From NCBI RefSeq assembly GCF_007565055.1, contig NC_044549.1, positions 65,500,882 through 65,564,881 on the forward strand: DNA of 64,000 nt, written 5' to 3'. Both the position numbers and the translations under genes were made by a program. The DNA is from Rhinopithecus roxellana (lineage: Eukaryota; Chordata; Mammalia; Primates; Cercopithecidae). Shown one piece after another: positions 12,030 through 23,092 of the stretch. Every line of letters starts with the position of its first letter. Within the stretch, counting starts at the first letter, position 1. The notes under the pieces are model-generated. The model searched no databases and was not told the origin of the DNA. It worked only from the letters and a program-made list of their open reading frames with translations.

Positions 12030-13735
12030 AAATGCCTTTTCTTTTGAAGAAATATATGAGCTGATCCTAAAATTAAAAAGGAAAAGCAAATAATCTACTA
12101 TATATAATATTTTTAAAATGAACAGTTATAATACATATATTACCTACCTTTAAGAACTACTATAAAGCTACATTAGTCTGTAGTACTGGTATAATAAATG
12201 ACAAGTAGATTGGTAGATCCAATTAGAAAGTCCAGATATAGATATACCTATATAAAGACAACCAGATGCTAAATTAAATCCATAGGGAAAGAAAAGTCTT
12301 TTTAACAATGATGCTGGATCAATTCTATATAAATCACTCCATACAGCAAAATTAAACTAATTCAGGATGATTTCAAGGCCTGAGTGTAAGATCTACCACC
12401 ATAAATCTTCTGGGATAAAATATAGGAAAATGTCTTTTTCATTTTGAGTAAGTGATAATTTATTAGACAGAATACAAAAAGCACTAACCATTATAAAAAT
12501 CAGTAATATTCACTTTATCAATATTAAAATAGAAAACTTCTGCTTATCAACAGAAACTATTAGGAAAATGAGCAGGCAAGCTGCAGACTGAAGTAAAATA
12601 TTTGCAATACATAAATCGAACAAGGTCTTTTTATATAAAGAGCGTCTACAAATCAATGTTATAAACATAAACAACCAGCCTAGGCAACATAGTGAGACCT
12701 CGTCTCTACAAAAAAAATAAAAAATTAGCCAGATATGGTGGCATACATCTGTACTCTCATTTACTCAAGAGGCTAAGGCAGGAGAATTGCTAGAGACCAG
12801 GAGGTCGAGGCTGTAGTGAGCTATGACCATGCCACTATACTCCAGCCTGAGCAACAGAGCGAGAGTGTCTCAAAAAAATAAAAGAGTACAAATAACCACA
12901 TTAAAAGGTTGAAACTTTTGAACAAATGCTTGTCAAAAAAAGACACAAGAGTGACCAATAAACACAAGCACGTAAAAAATGTTCAACATCATTAATCATC
13001 AAAGAAATACAAATTAAAACCATAGTAGTATACTATGTTATAACCAATGAAATGAATATAATTAAGAGTGACAATGTTAAGTGTTGGCAAGGATATGGAG
13101 TGACTATAACTCTCATGAATGCCAGTGGTCAGGTAAAATTGTACAAATACTTTGGCAGTTTCTTATAACATTAAACATACATCTATCTCAGGAATTCCAT
13201 CCCTTGGTATTTACACAAGACAGAAAAATAAAACATATGTCCACAGGAATGTTTATAAAACTGTTTATCACATCCTCATTATAATAAGTCCCAAATTTGA
13301 AACTCAAATGCTTATCAACAGGAGAACAGAATAAACAATTTTTGGTATAGTAATACGATGGTACACTGATTGACAATTAAAAGGAAATAAATAGTACCAA
13401 TATATGCCATATTGTGAATAAATTTTATAAATAATATTGAGCAAAATAATTCAGACATAAAATACCCAATGCCACAGGATTTCACTTACTTGAGGTCCAG
13501 GAACAGGACTATCGCAATAGAATTTAGGATAGTAATACTTTAAGTGGAAGTGTGGAATTGAATGGAAAAAGGCAAGATAGTACTTTCTGGGGTGATGGAT
13601 ATGGTCTACACTGTATTTTTCCTTGGATAGTAATTACATGAGTGAATAAATTTTCAAAATCCATCAAGCTGAACACTTAAGATCGTCCATTTTATTGCAT
13701 ATATGTTATAGCTCAATACAAAAGGAAACTGGTGA
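12030..13735 (+). mobile_element. Old L1M, ORF2 C-terminal half and 3' UTR
   Basis: Sense-strand decayed L1. The order matches ORF2: 'ctgatcctaaaattaaaaagg', 'tactataaagctacattag', 'gatgctggatcaatt', 'aaaacttctgcttatcaac'. A 3' end with 'ctgaacacttaagatc' precedes the stop near 13735. An AluJ-like element (12669-12884) interrupts it, and L1 resumes at about 12890. Many indels; no coding capacity. Confidence 0.8.
12669..12884 (+). mobile_element. 5'-truncated AluJ-like SINE
   Basis: Starts at 'ccagcctaggcaacatagtg', about 65 bases into Alu, runs through both arms and ends in a short A-rich tail. Its divergence and the 'ggaggtcgaggctgtagtgagc' type fit the old AluJ class. It is nested in the L1M. 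Confidence 0.85.
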
Positions 13736-14150
13736 GATATTGCTACATATAAGAATGTCTACAATTAAAAACAAAACAAATCATGGTAATTCCAACTATT
13801 GAGAGGGTTATGAACCCATGGAAACAACCAAGTAGTCCAAGTAGTAGGGCAAGTTAACACAACCAGTTTGGAAAACTAAAGATTAATGTTTGCCAAACTT
13901 TGACTTAGCAAGTACACTCCTAGGCACAGTATATTCACAAAAGAAATGTGTAGAAAAGGCTGGTCCAGATTGTTTATAGCAGCATTATTTTAATAGCAAG
14001 ATTTGTGGTATATTTATATATAGTAATGAAAACCATCACAAGTAACCATATGGGAAAACAATCATATGACTGTAATATTTAGTGACGGAAACACACAAAG
14101 AATAACTACATACCATGTGAGTTCACTCATATAAATTTTGAAAATAATTG
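13736..14150 (+). mobile_element. Second old L1M 3' fragment
   Basis: After the preceding L1M 3' end, ORF2 C-terminal-type sequence begins again ('tgctacatataagaatg', 'agcaagtacactcctagg', 'gttcactcatataaatttt'). It is therefore a separate fragment or a duplicated part of the same element. Confidence 0.55.
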
Positions 14151-14154
14151 TATT

Positions 14155-14577
14155 TAGGTTGATTCCACGTCTTTGCCATTGTGAATAGTCATGCAATGAA
14201 CAAAAGCATGCATGTGTCTTTGAAACAGAATGATTTATATCCCTTTTGGTATGTACTCAGTAATGGAATTGCTGGGTCAAATGGTATTGCTGTCACTATG
14301 TCTTTGAGGAATCGCCACACTGTCTTCCACAATGGTTGAACTAATTTACACTCTCACCAACAGTGTAAAAGCATTCCATTCTCTACACAAACTCACTAGC
14401 ATCTATTGTTTTTTGACTTTTTATTAGCTAATGGATGCTGGGGTTAATACCTGGGTGATGGGATGATCTGTGCAGCAAACCACTATGGCACACTTAGCTA
14501 TGTAACAAACCTGCACATCCTGCACATGTATCCTGAACTTAAAATAAAAGTTGGAAATCGAAAAACAAAATAAAAAG
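14155..14577 (+). mobile_element. Short primate L1 with 5' inversion
   Basis: 14155-14427 is antisense L1 ORF2-end sequence ('ttgattccacgtctttgcc', 'gaatcgccacactgtcttcc'). From about 14428 the strand flips to sense L1 3' UTR ('ctaatggatgctggggtta' to 'aacttaaaataaaagttgg') and a poly-A tail. Only the last part of L1 is present. The sequence between the two breakpoints, several hundred bases in an intact L1, is missing, as is common at inversion junctions. I see no convincing target duplication. Confidence 0.83.
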
Positions 14578-14615
14578 TTATGAATTTCTCCGCATTCCTG
14601 TTCCAATGTTTTATT

Positions 14616-14701
14616 ATGGTCTCGATCTCCTGACCTCGTGATCCGCCCGTCTCGGCCTCCCAAAGTGCTGGGATTACAAGCGTGAGCCACCGCGCCCGGC
14701 C
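14616..14701 (-). mobile_element. Alu 5' head fragment (3'-truncated)
   Basis: 86 bases matching the first part of a young-looking Alu in antisense, ending precisely at the Alu 5' end (plus-strand 'gcgcccggcc'). The rest of the left arm, the right arm and the tail are absent. This is the opposite of the usual 5' truncation. Confidence 0.85.
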
Positions 14702-14820
14702 ATAAGTGCCAGTTTTTAAACAACAACAACATAGGATTCTGAAAAGTCAAGGCTTTTCCATCCATAGATTTTCTCATGTATTTATTTTGTCTGGGAAAAA
14801 AATAGTTTCTCTTAAATATG

Positions 14821-14869
14821 TGCATTTTACACAAATGCAAACATAGTTGGCAAACAAATGTAAAATGCA
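14821..14869. repeat. Short inverted repeat
   Basis: TGCATTTTAC at 14821-14830 and its exact complement GTAAAATGCA at 14860-14869, with 29 bases between. It lies in unassigned DNA between an Alu fragment and a MIR. Confidence 0.6.
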
Positions 14870-14899
14870 TTTATGGAAAATGTATCAGTTATCCTTTAA

Positions 14900-15060
14900 A
14901 TAGTGCCTACTGTATTATGATACCACATATACAATTTTCATATTTTATATTGATTGTAATTTTCACTATGAATCTCTATAGTAGATAAGACTATTCCACT
15001 TTGCCGATGAGAAAACAAAGTCTTAAAGAGGTGAAATGACTAACAACACTCACACACGTG
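14900..15060 (-). mobile_element. MIR SINE fragment
   Basis: Antisense MIR core and flank: 'actattccactttgccgatg', 'gagaaaacaaagtcttaaag', 'aggtgaaatgact', then a degraded 'acactcac' where MIR has the conserved 'tcacacagc'. Confidence 0.65.
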
Positions 15061-15644
15061 CGTGGTGGTTCCTCCTAGTGCTGTTGACAGCTGTCCATGG
15101 TTGACAATGACTTGCTTAGGGATTTGGTTACTCCTGGCTCATCCAGAGAGAGTAAGACAATCAGTAGCTCAGCAAAGTGATTGGGAAGCTCTGATTGGAT
15201 GAACGGTAGAGGTATCTGGTAATGAGGCCAAAAGTGTGAAATAAATGGCTCATGACTCTGGCTCAAATCAGTTGAGAAATAGTTTTGCTGGAGTATTTTA
15301 GCATTAACACTATATAAAACTTTAGATCTCACATTTTGTTAAATCATTCCTAACCACTAACATCGTGGTCAAGTAGATGAAAGTATGTGTTTGTTCAGCA
15401 TCTACTTGCTTCCCTTTTATCATGGTCCCCCAACATCAGCACCCCACCCTCTTTTTTGGGGTGCCTGGCTATTTTATATTTCATTTAGAGCTTATGGACT
15501 CTGCTTACCCTTCTAGATTCTTCTTCCCCCCATCACATATCAAAATGTTCCTGTCAAGTATCACATATCTTCAAAATGTTGGTGTCTGGTAAACATATCA
15601 TGATAGGGTTTATTTTGTATTGAATCCTTTTAAAAAGCCGCAAT
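15061..15644. other. Unassigned stretch, no gene seen
   Basis: Short open frames at 15075-15332 (minus) and 15377-15592 (plus) show no recognisable domain. I recognise no repeat. Confidence 0.5.
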
Positions 15645-16040
15645 CTTCTGTGGCAATTAAGAATAAGTGGCTTAAGCAAAAAGCAAATTTGTTCACTCAA
15701 CTAACTGAAAATTATGGTGGTTCTACCATTAAGTAGTACTGTACTCCTGGACTCAGATAGTATCATTAGGGAATTGTCTTTCTGAGTCTCCTAACTCTGC
15801 TATCTGTGCTGACTCCATTCTCAGGCAGGTTCTCCCTTGCCAGGGTACCTGTAACTCCAGACTTACGTATTAACAGCTCAGTATCTTCAGTGGAAAGAGA
15901 ATGTATATTTTGTAGTAGTGGTAGAGAAAGACCTGGGGTTCGTGAATCCAATTGGTTTGTTGATATTATGTTGGCTGCTAGAACAGATCACCACCTCATG
16001 GTGATATGATCTTCTCCTTGGATAGATGCTAGGTAGGGAA
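15645..16040 (-). repeat. Ancient interspersed repeat, family A, copy 2
   Basis: Homologous to the copies at 5818, 18780 and 27280. Landmarks are 'ctaactgaaaattatgg', 'ctgactccattctcaggcagg' and 'ctcccttgcc', followed by 'gaatccaattggtttg' and a degraded tail. Confidence 0.5.
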
Positions 16041-17648
16041 AAAACAACAACAACATATTGAACACACAGTGTATTTTCAAACAAGCTTTAAGGTGGTCAT
16101 ATCAAGATGTATGTAACTGAAAGGGTAGTGAAAGCAATTCTATTTGAGTTTTTGCAGTTTCAGTATCAGAGAATTGACATTCCACGACTGGAATTTACAT
16201 GTGAGGGCAGATGCAAATGTTTTTTTGGAGTAGGTGGGCTTTAGAAAGAGGAAGCAACTTCTGCTATACATGCAGTGGCAGGCGGCAATGAATGAACTGT
16301 TCTTAATAAGAGCTTATCTTGGAGTTATGATTTTCTCATCACACATCACAATTCTACTTTCCTTGTCAACAGCTTTCTTGTTTTCCAACTTTAAAATGTT
16401 GTAAGGATTGTTGTTTTTTCTTTCTGCTAGATGTATAGTCCCCTCACAACCAAAAATGGGGAGGGGGATATATTTGTTTTGGGTTTGGGTAAATACTTCT
16501 TGTACATTTTCAAATTCATGTCTTTACTCTTGCATTTCTTGAAAATATAAAACTTATAAAGTTTGTGGGGCCAACAGTGAAAAATTATGGTGCATAAGGA
16601 AACACGACTAGTTTATTTAAATAGCATAAGTGAAATGTCTCTAGCAACTTGCAAGCCATTAGAGATATTTCTCAGAGGTATATCCTAATGGCTAATAAGT
16701 CAGCATGTAACTGCTGGAAATTTAATCACGGGTTGCCTGTGCCATTTAGAGTTGAGGATAAAGGATCAGGTTTGAATTTTGCATCCAAACTATCCCTCTC
16801 TCTGTCCAATCAGACAAGATTTGAGTAATCTGTCTGTTTGTAAAATACAGGAGCATCATCCCTAGAGTTTAATTCAGTCAGGGAAAAACAAAATATGCTC
16901 TACTGTTAAGCACATAGCTTCTTTATTGAGAATGGGTCACCCAGAGACCAAGGTATTTAAGGAAACAGATGGAATACAATAATTCCAAATATAGACCAAT
17001 AAAGGCCAAGTTAATCTTTCAAAAGACAAGTGGGTAAGCAAAGTCCCTCCGTAGCCACTGTGCTGTGAATGCTTGTTAAGAGTTGAACATGTCTAGTTTA
17101 TATATGATTGCAGGTTCAACATGATTTAGTGGGAAGGATACAAGATATGATTTGTAGAAACCAATGAAAGAGAAACCATTAAGGAAGGTTTTAAGGTTTA
17201 AAATGTTTTCAGGAACATTTGAAAGAAAAATGTTTGAGAAAAAAAAAAAAAAAGTCCCAATTGGCAGTTACCCCAAAGAGTACAAACGAAAAGATTCCAG
17301 CTCATTAGCTCCTTTCTTAGAAGAGCTAAACAGAAATAAAAAATAAAGAAGTAGAAGACCCTAAATCAGGAAAGGGCAGTCCTGGTGTCTGGGTGAACTC
17401 TCACTTGTTTGGAGCAGTTGGCCTGGTAGACACTCCATTGCTGCTATTTTCATAGACTGGCATAGACTGCTATTTTCATAGAGGTATTGTGCGATATTCT
17501 TTTCATAGTGTCAGAAAGTCAATCTGTGTCCATAAAATATGAGTTTACCTCTCTATTATTTACAAAATAAGAGAAATATTTCTGGATTCTTGGAATTTCC
17601 CTTTAACACTTCAAATCTTCCTTGCAGTATGTATGCCATATTCTAGAA
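16041..17648. other. Unassigned stretch, no gene seen
   Basis: No gene or repeat recognised across about 1.6 kb. It has a G-rich run near 16457 and a 14-base A run at 17240-17253. The short frame over the A run encodes a poly-lysine artefact. Confidence 0.5.
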
Positions 17649-17842
17649 CAGGGGTTGACAACATTTTCTGCAAAGGGTTACATAAGAAATATTTTGCACC
17701 TCTTGACTCTGCCATTGTAGTGTAAAAGCAGCAATAGGCAATATGTAAATGAATGTGTGTGGCTGTGTTTCAAGAAAACTTTATTTACAGAAACAGGCAG
17801 CAGGCTGGATTTGGCCTGTGGGGCATTGTCTGCAAACCCCTA
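17649..17842 (-). mobile_element. MER5A (hAT-Charlie MITE)
   Basis: Begins with the terminal inverted repeat 'caggggttgacaac' and ends 'gcaaacccct'. The interior has 'actttatttacagaaacagg' and 'ggctggatttggcctgtgg', diagnostic of MER5A in reverse. The flanking 8-mers TTCTAGAA (17641-17648) and TTATAGAG (17843-17850) match at 6 of 8, a plausible decayed hAT target duplication. Confidence 0.85.
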
Positions 17843-18397
17843 TTATAGAGAACTGTTTATGTTGGGGTCATGCCATTGTAGTATCTTGAAAATGATTGGG
17901 TGCAGAAATTGTGGGTTGTAGACACATGAACAGCCATGTTTAAAATTACTGGTTAATGCTGTCCTAGTAGCCTAAGCCACATGGCTTGGAATAATACAGA
18001 TATCACTATTAACTGATATAAAGAGTAATTATGTTATAGTCAGTAAGAGTTGTGATGGTTCTCAAAAGTTTACATGTTTTGATTGTTAATAACCATTTTG
18101 GAAACATTGAATTGTAATTTTCTTTACACACACATATAACATATATAAATATATGTTGAAAATTATTTTTTGATACCTATTTTTGGTACTTAGAAAGTGA
18201 GGTAACTGAATTGCTTAAAACACTGTGAGTACTAATTATATCACAGGCCTCTTCTGGACATTAGTAAACTACACTCTATTTTATTCTTTTGTTGTTGCAA
18301 CAAGCTCTGTTTTTTGAAGCCACATCTTAAAGTTATTTTATTTTGCAAGCTTCTACTTTCTTGTACTCTATGAAAATAAAATATTAAAGTAGTTCTT
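17843..18397. other. Unassigned stretch, no gene seen
   Basis: AT-rich. A CA/TA-rich patch lies at about 18125-18155. No gene or repeat recognised. Confidence 0.5.
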
Positions 18398-18640
18398 ATG
18401 GAAGCAATATAGTGGTTAAGGCCCTTAAGCACGTGAACTTGGAAATCAGGTAAATCCATATCATATCTTAGCTCTGCCTCTTACTAGGTGTTAAGATTCA
18501 GTACAAACGATGTAACTTCTTTCAGCCTCTGTTTCTTCATCTGTATGAAAGAAAAGTGGATAATGTGTGTAAAGCATTTAGCACAGTCTCTAGTATTTAG
18601 TAAATGCTCAACATTTTACAGCTATTATTATATTATCTTT
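18398..18640 (+). mobile_element. MIR SINE, nearly full length
   Basis: Ordered match over almost the whole element: 'gcaatatagtggttaaggcc', 'gctctgcctcttactagg', 'cagcctctgtttcttcatctg', 'gtaaagcatttagcacag', and 'agtaaatgctcaac' at the 3' end. Confidence 0.85.
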
Positions 18641-18779
18641 AGTAAGATGGGGAAAACCACTCAGTCATGTATTATTGTCACTATTCTTAATATCTTGTTT
18701 GATGAGATGGGTGACTATTGCTTTTTGCTTTTCAAATATCCATTCTTCATTCAACTGGTAATTTTACGTGGATTTTCTT

Positions 18780-19060
18780 TGTGGTTTCTTGGTAGCTAAG
18801 AATGAGACTCCTCTCATCTCTGGTTCAAAGCATAGACACATGACCTATCTCAGCCACAGGATAGATTCAAATGTGGGCACATGACCACCCCTCCTCCTTT
18901 TTTTAAAGAAGGAGAAGCTGAGAGGATGCAAGGCTGAATCTATTGGCAGGGATCTTTTGCCAGAAACCATACCTTCCTATCAACTTTTCAGTCCTTTGAA
19001 TCAATAATTATGTTGTTGTTTTTTGTTATATCCATTTTGAGGTGGGGTTTTGTGACTTGT
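18780..19060 (+). repeat. Ancient interspersed repeat, family A, copy 3 (opposite strand)
   Basis: Reads in the opposite orientation to the other three copies: 'gggcacatgaccacccc', 'gaagctgagaggatg', 'ttttcagtcctttgaatca', 'aataattatgttgttg', 'ggtggggttttgtgacttg'. Its 3' part resembles the polyadenylation and end region of an LTR or SINE-like unit, which is why I set the family's orientation by it. Confidence 0.5.
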
Positions 19061-19668
19061 AAGTAAATGACACATGCCCAATGCCCAATACAGCTAACTA
19101 TTTTACATTTGCCAACAGGACAGATTATATCAACCAATCAATGTCTAGACTTTTTTTTTTTTCCTATTCCTTTGGTTTTTGACCTCTTGGGGATCAAAAT
19201 TCAAAGTAATCATTTGGCAAAACCTAAGCTTGTTATAAAGATGTGTCAAAAGACAAACTTACCTCAAATTTAGTTTAACACTCATAGTTGCCTTATTGAA
19301 ATCAGCTGCCTGCCTATGATTAACCAAAGCTAGGCTGCCATGATTGGCTGAGACTCAGCTATTTGTTACAAGAGTGCACTCCTAAGTTAGATTCCCAGTT
19401 CGTGTATGTACTCAGTTAGGTTGCACTTCATTAAGTAAGACTTCAGATACAGAGGCATCTCCTTTTAGTTTAACAAGATCAAACTTTTTATTTTGTCAGC
19501 TGAAATAATGGAGTTCTCAATAAGACTTTCTTTGGGAACATAAAATCAGAGTTAAATCTGGAGAGAAGGTTAAAGACCATCACTCTTTTCCCCACAGGAA
19601 AACACTCTGTCCTAAGGGATAAAGTCACCTATCCAAGGTTGCATAAAAGGTTACAAAACAGGACCCGG
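19061..19668. other. Unassigned stretch with a possible MIR trace
   Basis: 19555-19668 has a faint antisense MIR look ('aagtcacctatccaaggttgc'), into which the following Alu inserted. The rest is unassigned, and there is no gene. Confidence 0.4.
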
Positions 19669-19681
19669 ATTTCGGTTTCTT

Positions 19682-20136
19682 TCTTTTTTTTTTTTTTTTG
19701 AGACAGAGTTTTGCTTTGCTCTGCTGCCCAGGCTGGAATGCAGTGACATGATCTCGGCTCACTGCAATCTCCACCTCCTGGGTTCAAGCTATTCTCCTGC
19801 CTCAGCCTCCTGAGTAGCTGGGATTACAGGCATGTGCCACCACACCTGGGTAATTTTGTATATACATACATACATATATATAATATATGTACATATATTT
19901 ATATTATATATACATACATAGATATGTATTAAATATATTTATATATTACATATTTATATATTTTTATATATATCATATATATTTTATATATACACTATAT
20001 ATATATATATATATTTAAGTAGAGACGGGGTTTCACCATGTTGGTCAGGCTGGTCTCGAACTCCTGACCTCTAATGATCCACCACTTTGGCCTCCCAAAG
20101 TGTTGGGATTACAGGCGTAAGCCATCGCACCCGGCC
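19682..20136 (-). mobile_element. Full-length Alu with expanded AT-rich linker
   Basis: Antisense Alu from its T-rich tail (19682) to its 5' end ('gcacccggcc', 20136). A 13-bp target duplication ATTTCGGTTTCTT flanks it at 19669-19681 and 20139-20151. The two arms are complete. The A-rich linker between them, normally about 20 bases, has grown into about 165 bases of AT dinucleotide-type sequence. Confidence 0.95.
19855..20018. repeat. AT-rich microsatellite inside the Alu linker
   Basis: Interrupted (TA)n/(ACAT)n/(TTTATA)n sequence ending in a clean (TA)n run near 19996-20014. It is strongly self-complementary, and its position matches the internal A-rich region of Alu. Confidence 0.9.
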
Positions 20137-20151
20137 GAATTTCGGTTTCTT

Positions 20152-20499
20152 ATACATGCAGAAATACCCTTTTGATGTGGATTTGTATGTTCAGCAAGCC
20201 ATATTGTTTGTGCTACAAGAACCCAAGTGAGTAACATTTCTCAGATAAAAAGAGGAGATAGTCACAGATGTATCTGTTTTATACACAGAACCTAATTATA
20301 CCCATAAAATAATAGCATCTGCTTAGGTGCAGGTAATAGTTTAATATAACTGCCAAAAACTTGTTGGCATTTTAAGTACATGGAATGCTTTGGATAGCTT
20401 TTTAGCTGCTGTTATTTGATATATGCAGTGCTGAAAGCTTTATATGGATTTCATTGAACTTGAATGAACAGAACATATGATTTTGCAACGATTGTAGGG
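20152..20499. other. Unassigned stretch, no gene seen
   Basis: AT-rich. No gene or repeat recognised. Confidence 0.5.
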
Positions 20500-21045
20500 A
20501 CTTTAGGAAGTTAACCTCTGTGAGCCTTAGGTTTTTCATTTGTAAGGTGATTATAATATTAATTTTAGCTTCATGATATAAGTAAACATCAAATCAGCCA
20601 ATGCCTGGGAGGTACGTAGCACTGGGCCTGGCACATAATGCCTTAGTCAGCTCAAGCTGCCATAACAAAATATCATATACTGGGTTGTTTAAACAACAAA
20701 AATTTATTTCTCGCCCTTCTAGAGGTTGGAAAGTCCAAAGTCAAGGTGATGACTGCCATTTTGCTGTGTCTTCACAAGACATTTGCTCTGTTCTCCAGTG
20801 GAGAGAGGGACATGTTTCTCTCTCTTTCTCTTCTTATTAGGCCACTAATCTTATCATGAGGGCTTCACCTTCCTGATGTCATCCAACTCTAATTAGCTTC
20901 CAGAGACCCCATCTCCCAATACCATCACAATGGGGACTAGAACGTCAACATATGCATTCTGAGATGATAGAAATATTCAATGTATGGCACATAGTATATG
21001 TTCATTATAGGTTAGTGTTCATTATTAGATTATTATTACTTTGCT
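20500..21045 (+). mobile_element. MIR SINE split by a MaLR LTR
   Basis: 20500-20638 is MIR ('aggaagttaacctctgtgagcc', 'tcatttgtaaggtgattata', 'gcctggcacata'). The last part of the same element resumes at 20990 ('catagtatatgttcattata' with 'attattagattatt'). The LTR at 20639-20989 lies between. Confidence 0.75.
20639..20989 (-). mobile_element. MLT1/MST-type solo LTR (MaLR)
   Basis: Antisense MaLR LTR with TG...CA ends. Plus-strand landmarks are 'gctgccataacaaaatatca', 'gggttgtttaaacaacaa' and 'ctgtgtcttcacaagac'. The 5-bp flanks CATAA (20634-20638) and CATAG (20990-20994) match at 4 of 5, and the insertion interrupts a MIR exactly at its 'ggcacatag' motif. No internal sequence remains. Confidence 0.85.
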
Positions 21046-21809
21046 ACTATGTTGTTCTTTAGCTCAAGATTAAACCTTAGCATAGAGCATAGGCTATTTG
21101 GAAATGTTTCTCTCCTCACGTATGTTATGTTTGTTTACAAGTCTGGGATTTTGGTGAGCTTCCTCAGGTATTTTGTCATGTAACAGACTGTGCAATAAAA
21201 GTGGAGTAGAGTGCGTGTCTGAAATGGGTAAGAACCACAAGCTGATCTATTTGTATGATAATAGTACAGTTAAAAATAAATAGGCTCTCATACTCCTGAA
21301 AAATAAAACTACGATTTCTGGAAGCCAGTGAGTTCATTAGTTTCTTTTAAAGACCCAACAAATAATATTTCACACATTGTAGTCTTCCACTGGGAACCCT
21401 AAAAAAGAAAATTAAGCTTTGTGTCACAGCCTGAATTCTTGTGGTATGATATGTAGCAATCCTACTCACAATAGCAAGATATTAGAGAGAGAGAATACCA
21501 GGGAATGGATGGGGAAGGGAGGACAGTGCGGGAGAACCTTGAAATCATATTTGGAAAGAACTGTGAGACTATTTTCCACCAAATGCAAAGCATTTGATTT
21601 GAACCAGGTGGTGTGTATATTTCACTAAGTTCCGAAAAGGACTTGTAGAGATCTTATAAAATTTAGGGCCAAATTGGTAGTTTACTTGGCAATATTGGCA
21701 TCTTTTCAGTCATTATTCTCCATATTGGAAGTTTATGGGTGCTTTTCATCCCATTCACAGTAGCAAATTATCAATAGGATCCCATTAAATGGCCAGTTAC
21801 CTTCTAGAC
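21046..21809. other. Unassigned stretch, no gene seen
   Basis: A 69-codon frame at 21419-21628 has no recognisable domain. No repeat recognised. Confidence 0.5.
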
Positions 21810-21958
21810 TTATGGCTGTCAAACTTTAACATGCATACGGGTCACCTAAGAATCACCTCAGAATGCAAGGCAGGACTTGACATCGTACATTTCAAACTGG
21901 TTCTCAGGGGCTGCTAATGCTAGGGTCCAAAATGACACTTTGAATAGTGCTGCCGACT
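21810..21958. mobile_element. hAT-type MITE relic (MER20/MER58-like)
   Basis: 'tgtcaaactttaacatgcat', 'aagaatcacctcagaatgc', 'ctgctaatgctagggtcc' and 'aatgacactttgaat' are the landmarks of the small hAT relics of this group. The exact member is uncertain. Confidence 0.55.
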
Positions 21959-21984
21959 GAACTTTCTGCAAGCATGAATATTCT

Positions 21985-22105
21985 GCATCTGGGCTCTCTC
22001 ACACGTAACTACTATTGACGAACTGAATTTTTAATTTTATTACATTTAAATTTATTTAGCCACATGTAGCTAGTGACTATCTTATTGAACACCACAGCTC
22101 AAAGA
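21985..22105 (+). mobile_element. MER33-like hAT MITE fragment
   Basis: 'gaactgaatttttaatttta' followed by 'tagccacatgtagctagtga' and 'cttattgaacaccacagctc' is characteristic of MER33. Confidence 0.65.
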
Positions 22106-22114
22106 TCAATAAGA

Positions 22115-22675
22115 AAATCTCAGCTGTAACCCTGCCAGTGTCCCCTCACTTCAAGCTCTCCAAGGGATTCCCATTGTTTTTGCATAAGTTAAAAACAGAA
22201 TTAGCATCTACAAGACTCAGTGTGGTCTGGAGGCTGCCACCTCTCCAGCTTCCCGTATCCTGCTTGCTCTCACCATGTGGCTGTCACCACCCTGGGCTTC
22301 TTTCACCACTCTCCTCTTGTGCTCCTTTTTCCAGGAGATTCATGACATCACTTTCCTTCTGCCTCCAACACAACCTTCATTTCTCCTCTTTCCTTAGTTG
22401 ATTTAGACTCAGTTTTGGGTTTCAGTTCAGAGAAGTTTTCCTTGGAATTCTTAGCAAGGCCAAGCACTCACGTTTCAGATTTTCCCCCCTTCATGCCCCT
22501 GTTCTCTGTTAAGAGTCTATGTTTATTTCTGTGGTCATTTGTTAATATCTAGCTCATCCAACAGATTGAAATTTAATGAGAGCAGGGACTATATCTATTT
22601 CTGCTTATCATTGTATTCCTAGCAATCACCACAGGACATGGCATGTAGTGTGTGCTCAACATTTATTGAATAATA
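22115..22675 (+). mobile_element. L2 LINE 3' end
   Basis: Well-ordered L2: 'caagctctccaagggattcc', 'ctcagtgtggtctggaggc', 'ctgccacctctccagcttcc', then 'gagagcagggactatatcta' and the end 'gtgtgctcaacatttattg'. The frame at 22138-22401 is within L2 and is not a gene. Confidence 0.85.
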
Positions 22676-22686
22676 ATGTTTTAAAT

Positions 22687-22752
22687 ATGTATATGCACAC
22701 ACATGTATATGCACACACATGTATATATGTGTGTGTACATATATGTAATATA
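22687..22752. repeat. TA/CA microsatellite, left of MER2
   Basis: Two copies of a 16-base unit (ATGTATATGCACACAC from 22687 and 22703), then TG- and TA-rich sequence up to the MER2 end. Similar simple sequence follows MER2 on the other side. Confidence 0.85.
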
Positions 22753-22754
22753 TA

Positions 22755-23090
22755 CAGTCACCCCTCGGTATCCCTGGGGGATTTGTTGTAGGCCCTCCTG
22801 TGGATACTAAAATCCGTGGATGCTCAAGTCTCTGATTTAAGATAGCATTGTATTTTCACAGTACCTATGCATATCATCCTGTATACTTTAAATTATCTCT
22901 AGATTACTTATAATGCCTACTACTAAGTAAATGCTACATAAACAGTTGTCATACTGTATTGTTTAGGAAATAATGAAAAGAAAATAAAGTCTGTACATGT
23001 TTAGTACAGAGGCAATCTTTTTCAAATATCTTCAACCCGTGGTTGGTTGAATCCACAGGTGCAAAACTCACAGATATGGAAGACGACCTG
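22755..23090. mobile_element. MER2 (Tigger-type MITE)
   Basis: Terminal inverted repeats 'cagtcacccctcggtatccc' and, reversed at the other end, 'caggtcgtcttccatatctg'. The interior has 'ctgtatactttaaattatctc' and 'tggttggttgaatccacagg'. TA dinucleotides at 22753-22754 and 23091-23092 are the target-site duplication expected for pogo/Tigger transposition. Confidence 0.88.
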
Positions 23091-23092
23091 TA

